DNA of 64,000 nt, from positions 868,001-932,000 of the forward strand of contig NZ_CP049255.1 of the NCBI RefSeq assembly GCF_011047135.1. The letters are read 5' to 3'. The first letter of the stretch is position 1, and every line of letters starts with the position of its first letter. The notes below the pieces were generated by a model. That model did no database searches. It saw nothing but the letters and a program-made list of their open reading frames with translations, and was not told the DNA's origin. Made by a program: the position numbers and the translations under genes. Origin of the DNA: Microbacterium endophyticum (GTDB lineage Bacteria; Actinomycetota; Actinomycetes; Actinomycetales; Microbacteriaceae). Shown here piece by piece: positions 59,722 to 64,000 of this stretch.

Positions 59722-62003
59722 CTCACGAATCCGCACCCGAGCAGCAGAACCCGCCGGCCGGCGTACCCGTCCTGCCGAGCGGAGTTCTCACAAAAGAGGA
59801 GCGTGGTGACACCGGATTCGCACGCCGGGGACTCGCACGGCTCATTGTGCTCGGATCGCTGTTCCTCCTCGTCGCTGGCGTCGTCATCGCCGGCCGCGCG
59901 CTGAGTGACGGCGGTCTCCTCCCCTGGGTCGCTGCCACTCCCGCAGCATCGAGTGTCGTGAGCGACCGCCCGTCGCCGATTCCTTCGGTGTCAGCTGATT
60001 CGGGCGCCGCCGATGCGCAATCCGTCATTACGCCCGATGCCGCTGCGCTCGTGCAAGCTGATGACACCCGACTCGCCGCTGTTTCGCGCCTCAGCCCCGA
60101 TGACCCCCGCGCAGTCGATGATTTCGCTACGACCGTGCTTGCGGCGCGTGCGGAGCCATATACGCTCAGCGATCTCATCTCGCTCGGCGCGGTTCGGCAA
60201 GACGAAGCATCCGTGTATACCGAAACGCGCGACATCATGGTGCGTCCGGGCGCAACGCTCACCATCGAGGCGCCCGGCGCAACCCTCCGCGTGCAGAGTT
60301 CGTCCGAGGGCTCCGTCAATCTGGTTTCGTGGGGCGGAGATCTCGTTCTTCGTGGGTCGGAAAAGTCCCCGCTGACGATCATCGGCTGGGACGAAACCAC
60401 CGAGGCCGCGGACAATGACACGACAGACGGTCGTGCGTATGTGCGCGTCCGAAACGGCACGCTCACAGCCGAGAACGTCACTTTCGACCACCTCGGATAC
60501 TGGAGCGGACGCACAGGCGGTATCGCCGTCACCGCCACCGAGCCGGGACTTGCCCACGCCACGCTGACCAACACTCAACATCTGAGCCTCGCCACCGGCC
60601 TATTCCTTTCTACCGTGGCGGATGCGACAGTCACCTCAGCGACGGTCGACTCATCGATCCGAAACGGCATCACGGTCACAGGGGCCTCGCAAGACGTCAC
60701 TCTTGACTCGATCACCGTCACCGAGGCTGGCCGTGACGCGATCGCGATCACACGATCGAGCAGCACGGTGGCGGTTGTCGACGCAACGCTCACCGATGCC
60801 GCGCAGTGGGGCCTGCGCATTGACGGCTCCGCCCTGGCCAGCGGGCCGAACAGCGCCGGATACGGCACCGAACGGGCGTCGGGGTTCACTGTCACCGGCA
60901 CGACCATCGTGGGAGCAGGCTCGGGAGGCATCGAGGCGAATTCCACCGACGATCTCACCCTCGACGACAGCGTCGTCACCGCCGAAGGCCGGGCGCTCCT
61001 ACTCACCGGCCCAGCAGAAACCAACTCGGTGACCAACTCGCGCTTCGTGTCTACATCGAGTGAAGGAGTCGCCCTCACCGGCAGCATCACGGCCGCGACG
61101 CTTTCAGGAAACGAAATATCCGGCGTCGCCGTTGGTGCCCTGCTCGTCGACGCGCATGCCACCCTCAGCGATAACAGCATCACCGCCGATTTGGGCCACG
61201 CCATCGAGCTCAGCGGTGATGCGCGGGCGGATGTCTCCGACAACACGTTCTCCGGTACCGGCCAGGGCGCAGTGGCTGTTCTCGACACCGCGCAGGCAGC
61301 GGAAACCGGCAACGACGCCTCCGAGTGGCGCTTTCAGCTCGATGCCATCACCTGGCTCAACGCCCACCCGATGGCGTGGCTATGGGGCCTCGTTCTCGTC
61401 ATTCCCATCGTCGGTCTTCCCCTTATCGCGCGCCGCCGCACAAAACACAACGAGCTCCGCCAGCTACTACAGGACGCAATGATTCGCTACGGCGCTGATC
61501 AAATCGCGCGCCATGGAAAACAACCCGAGCCGACGCCAGAACCCGAGCCCGTGCCAGAACCCACACCGGCGCCCTCACCCACGCCGCCCGATGTTGCCGT
61601 GCCGCGACGAAACTACGTCCCAAAACGCACGGTCACGGGCGTCGTGAGCACTGCGGCTGTGAATACGGCCGCGATGGGCACTGCGGCGGTGAATACGGCC
61701 GCGATGGGCACTGCGGCTCTGACACGGTCTCCCAGACCAGCCGTTGCTCTGGACGCCCAAGCAACAGCCTCAGAGCACGAACGTCCGCGATCGCTCGCCG
61801 AGCTACGCAATCGTGAACTCGGAGGCCGCGAGTTCGCGAACATGCAGCAATTCGCAATTGCTGCGGTACTCGAGGCCGGGTACCCGATCGGCACCGTTGC
61901 CTCGCTCTTTCGAGTACCAGCGTGGCGACTTCAGGAGTGGATCACGCAGGGCGCATCGGAACCCGATGCGCCAGCACGGCCGATGCCTCGGGGACGCCGC
62001 TAA
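59718..62003 (+). CDS. Two-span membrane protein with extracellular beta-helix and cytoplasmic HTH-like tail
   Basis: A 761-residue protein with an unusual layout. A cytoplasmic start leads to a membrane span (about 41-62), then a Ser/Asp-rich segment and a long right-handed beta-helix (about 130-545; NGTLTAENVTFDHLGYW, SDDLTLDDSVV-type coils), a second span (WLWGLVLVIPIVGLPLI, about 552-573), and a cytoplasmic tail: basic helical stretch, PEPTPEPEP linker, duplicated AAVNTAAMGT repeat, and a last domain (about 700-761) with IGTVASLFRVPAWRLQEWI that resembles a helix-turn-helix. The ATG at 59718 overlaps the synthase stop. The tail could bind DNA or a partner; this is inference. Confidence 0.82.
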   Translation: MTHESAPEQQNPPAGVPVLPSGVLTKEERGDTGFARRGLARLIVLGSLFLLVAGVVIAGRALSDGGLLPWVAATPAASSVVSDRPSPIPSVSADSGAADAQSVITPDAAALVQADDTRLAAVSRLSPDDPRAVDDFATTVLAARAEPYTLSDLISLGAVRQDEASVYTETRDIMVRPGATLTIEAPGATLRVQSSSEGSVNLVSWGGDLVLRGSEKSPLTIIGWDETTEAADNDTTDGRAYVRVRNGTLTAENVTFDHLGYWSGRTGGIAVTATEPGLAHATLTNTQHLSLATGLFLSTVADATVTSATVDSSIRNGITVTGASQDVTLDSITVTEAGRDAIAITRSSSTVAVVDATLTDAAQWGLRIDGSALASGPNSAGYGTERASGFTVTGTTIVGAGSGGIEANSTDDLTLDDSVVTAEGRALLLTGPAETNSVTNSRFVSTSSEGVALTGSITAATLSGNEISGVAVGALLVDAHATLSDNSITADLGHAIELSGDARADVSDNTFSGTGQGAVAVLDTAQAAETGNDASEWRFQLDAITWLNAHPMAWLWGLVLVIPIVGLPLIARRRTKHNELRQLLQDAMIRYGADQIARHGKQPEPTPEPEPVPEPTPAPSPTPPDVAVPRRNYVPKRTVTGVVSTAAVNTAAMGTAAVNTAAMGTAALTRSPRPAVALDAQATASEHERPRSLAELRNRELGGREFANMQQFAIAAVLEAGYPIGTVASLFRVPAWRLQEWITQGASEPDAPARPMPRGRR
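61659..61718. repeat. Two 30-bp tandem repeats inside the beta-helix gene
   Basis: Units starting at 61659 and 61689, differing only at their last base, encode the duplicated VNTAAMGTAA segment of the cytoplasmic linker; a partial third unit precedes them. Copy number could vary by slippage without frameshift because 30 bp is ten codons. Confidence 0.75.
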
Positions 62004-62076
62004 GAACCATACTTGCCGGTTCATACAGTCGTAGACTCGGCGCCATGCTCGTCCTGCTCGCAGCTAGACAAAATTC

Positions 62077-63483
62077 GTGGATGCGAATGGGTGGCTTCTA
62101 GCTGTGGCATCCGATGCATTTCTCCCCGCAATCTTGAGTGCGCTCGGCGAAGATGCAGCGCTCGCATCGCGTGTCAGCGACCAGCGCGAAGCTGTGCCGC
62201 TGACATCGCCTCTCGCGATCGGCGCGCTCGCTCACGACGCCGTCGCGACCGCGACTCTGATGGCGCTCGCTCTCGGCGAGAGCAAGAGCTCAGACGCCGT
62301 GCTGTCACCCCGCCGCATCGCCGCCTGCTACCGAAGCGACCAGCTGTTTCGGTTGCGGGGTGAGCCACCTGCCGCGTGGGCGTCGCTTTCCGGCTTCTTC
62401 GAGACGGCCGATGGATGGGTACGAACCCACTCGAACTATCCCCACCATGCCGAGGCTCTCTGCCGCATGCTGAATCTCGACGGCGACGCGACACCCGGTG
62501 ACATCGCTCGAGCGGTGGCTACATGGAATTCGGTCGACCTCGAAACCCGAGCCGCAGAAACCGGTGCGATCGTCGGCGCGTATCGCAACGCCGAATCCTG
62601 GGCAGACGAGCAGCAGGCAAGAGCCGTCGCTGCGACTGCGCTCATCGAGGTGAAAATCGACACCATGGCTGGCGACGCGCGACCGGCCACGGCTGAGCTT
62701 CCGGCACCGCTTCGGGGCATCAGGGTGATCGACCTCACGCGCGTCATCGCGGGGCCCGTTGCTACACGCACCCTCGCGCTCCTCGGCGCCGATGTCCTCC
62801 GTATCGATAATCCGCGCCGACCCGAAATTTCCTGGCAACACCTCGATACCGGGCAGGGAAAACGCTCGGCTCTCCTCGACTTCGATCGTGCTACGAGCAG
62901 CGATCTCGGCACCTTTCACGAACTCCTCGCCCGTGCCGATGTGCTCATCACCGGCTACCGGCCGGGGGCCCTATCGCGTTTCGGACTCGATGACGATGAG
63001 CTTTCAGTGAGGCATCCAGGACTCATCCGCGGGTACGTCAGCGCCTGGGGAACCACCGGCCCCTGGGCACACCGACGCGGTTTCGACAGCATCGTGCAGG
63101 CTGTCTCGGGAATCGCCGCGATCAGCTCGCCCGATGGCATCCGTCCCGGCGCTCTACCCGCTCAAGCGCTCGACCACACAGCGGGTTACCTTCTTGCCGC
63201 AGGGGTGCTGTCGGCGCTCCGACGACGCGTCGCTTCGAGAGCCGGAACCAGCGTCACCGTAAGCCTCGCACGCATCGCACAAGAACTCATCGGCGCCGGC
63301 GTCGTGGCACACACGGGCGGCTCCGAGAGTGCTGTGTCGCTGAACGATCAGACGGTACCCGCGCAGACGAGATCCGGGGACATGGTGTGCGCGGCATCCG
63401 TTTTCACCCACCCAGAGCTCCCGGATCGATACCCAACAGTGGGCCGCGCCTGGGGCACCGACGCCGCGCGGTGGGAGCGCTAG
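62077..63483 (+). CDS. CaiB/BaiF family CoA-transferase with apparently permuted halves
   Basis: A 468-residue family III CoA-transferase. The segment normally at the N-terminus of the family, RGIRVIDLTRVIAGPVATR with LGADVLRIDNP, here begins near residue 210, and PGLIRGYVSAWGTTGPWAHR with FDSIVQAVSG follows; the first 200 residues contain SGFFETADGWVRTHSNYPHHAEAL, which looks like the small domain that usually comes later. It should exchange CoA between carboxylic acids. Start is uncertain: GTG 62077 is used, GTG 62104 is the alternative. No neighbouring gene indicates the substrate. Confidence 0.82.
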   Translation: MDANGWLLAVASDAFLPAILSALGEDAALASRVSDQREAVPLTSPLAIGALAHDAVATATLMALALGESKSSDAVLSPRRIAACYRSDQLFRLRGEPPAAWASLSGFFETADGWVRTHSNYPHHAEALCRMLNLDGDATPGDIARAVATWNSVDLETRAAETGAIVGAYRNAESWADEQQARAVAATALIEVKIDTMAGDARPATAELPAPLRGIRVIDLTRVIAGPVATRTLALLGADVLRIDNPRRPEISWQHLDTGQGKRSALLDFDRATSSDLGTFHELLARADVLITGYRPGALSRFGLDDDELSVRHPGLIRGYVSAWGTTGPWAHRRGFDSIVQAVSGIAAISSPDGIRPGALPAQALDHTAGYLLAAGVLSALRRRVASRAGTSVTVSLARIAQELIGAGVVAHTGGSESAVSLNDQTVPAQTRSGDMVCAASVFTHPELPDRYPTVGRAWGTDAARWER

Positions 63484-63863
63484 CTCGCGATCACCATAAA
63501 GCCGAGCACGGCGCTGATAATGCTGAGTATCGCGAGCACGATCGTGGGAACAAACGGCTCGTCGAGACGCATGTGCACGATGATCCCTCCCACCATGAGT
63601 ACGGCGAGGGCGGCCGCCGCAATCGGCGTCAGAACGGGTGCGATGTTCGTCAACAACGGCAGAATCAACCCCAGTGCACCAATCACCTCCGCGGCTCCGA
63701 TGAGTTTCACGGCCCCCGCGGGAAACCCGTTGACCCAGGTCATACCGATGCTCTGTAGTGCAGGCTTCGACCGCAGAACTTTGACACCGCCGGCGCCAAG
63801 AAAAGCGAGTGCGAGCAGCGCATTGATGATCCACACGGCAACGATCACAGGGGTTCCTCTCAT
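63480..63863 (-). CDS. DoxX-like family membrane protein
   Basis: A 127-residue protein with four membrane segments: VIVAVWIINALLALAFLGAG, then the family signature KLIGAAEVIGALGLILPLL, VLTPIAAAALAVLMVGGIIVH and PTIVLAILSIISAVLGFMVIAS. The ATG at 63863 is chosen over an upstream frame. Convergent with the CoA-transferase; the stops overlap by 4 bp. Specific role unknown. Confidence 0.82.
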   Translation of the reverse strand: MRGTPVIVAVWIINALLALAFLGAGGVKVLRSKPALQSIGMTWVNGFPAGAVKLIGAAEVIGALGLILPLLTNIAPVLTPIAAAALAVLMVGGIIVHMRLDEPFVPTIVLAILSIISAVLGFMVIAS

Positions 63864-64000
63864 ACGAACGAAACGCCAGCTTCGCACATCTCCTGCAGGC
63901 CACGTGACACATGATCGCCTCACACGCAACCCTCCCGGCGTGCGCGGTGCTGCCTGAAAAGCTTGGTTCTCCTGGCACTTGACGCCAGCACCACGACAGA
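63864..64000. other. Right-edge sequence upstream of the DoxX-like gene
   Basis: 137 bp with no gene seen. It should contain the promoter of the DoxX-like gene; whether another gene starts here cannot be told because the window ends. Confidence 0.4.

Overview
The window reads as chromosome of a high-GC Gram-positive actinobacterium, most likely Microbacteriaceae or a close relative. The signs are GC-rich genes with many GTG and TTG starts and 4-bp ATGA/GTGA overlaps, a Wzz domain fused to a BY-kinase, a DtxR/IdeR-type operator, duplicated DUF222-HNH genes, and surface proteins ending in LAVTG sorting signals of the class E sortase type. I see no rRNA, tRNA, CRISPR array or transposase gene. 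All calls were made by reading the sequence; no database search was run.

Layout. 1-2.6 kb: an iron-type ABC uptake operon (permease, lipoprotein, ATPase; the last runs off the left edge) behind a Fur/Zur-like box. 2.8-4.15 kb: TetR regulator, NTF2-like protein and a 57-residue membrane protein. 4.2-24.9 kb: a capsule/exopolysaccharide locus with a priming sugar transferase, Wzz-BY-kinase, WecB-type and other glycosyltransferases, polymerase, two acyltransferases, flippase, a fucosyltransferase-like protein, GDP-fucose genes (gmd, fcl) and UDP-glucose dehydrogenase. It is interrupted by a 2.8-kb gene-poor gap (7.2-10.0 kb) holding a perfect 25-bp tandem repeat. 25.3-26.8 and 53.3-54.7 kb: two near-identical DUF222-HNH genes in direct orientation. 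26.9-31.2 kb: a 1415-residue wall-anchored hydrolase/lectin-like protein.

31.5-35.5 kb: a second siderophore-type ABC operon with an IdeR-like box. 35.6-42.9 kb: a gluconate/idonate and Entner-Doudoroff cluster (two dehydrogenases, GntP permease, FadR-type regulator, 2-hydroxyacid dehydrogenase, FGGY kinase, KDPG aldolase). 42.9-45.1 kb: an arsR-flavoprotein-acetyltransferase set with no efflux pump. 45.1-46.9 kb: SGNH hydrolase plus TetR regulator. 47.0-50.1 kb: a 1048-residue wall protein with four lamin-tail domains. 50.3-53.2 kb: lysozyme-like membrane protein, MFS and FNT transporters. 54.7-56.4 kb: amidase and a 43-residue membrane protein. 56.5-57.3 kb: a decayed paralogue of the 1415-residue protein.

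57.4-62.0 kb: the most intriguing block. A beta-helix lipoprotein, a hyaluronan-synthase-like processive glycosyltransferase and a two-membrane-span beta-helix protein with a cytoplasmic tail resembling a helix-turn-helix form an apparent operon that could make, process and sense a second polysaccharide. The window ends with a CoA-transferase whose halves appear permuted and a DoxX-like membrane protein.
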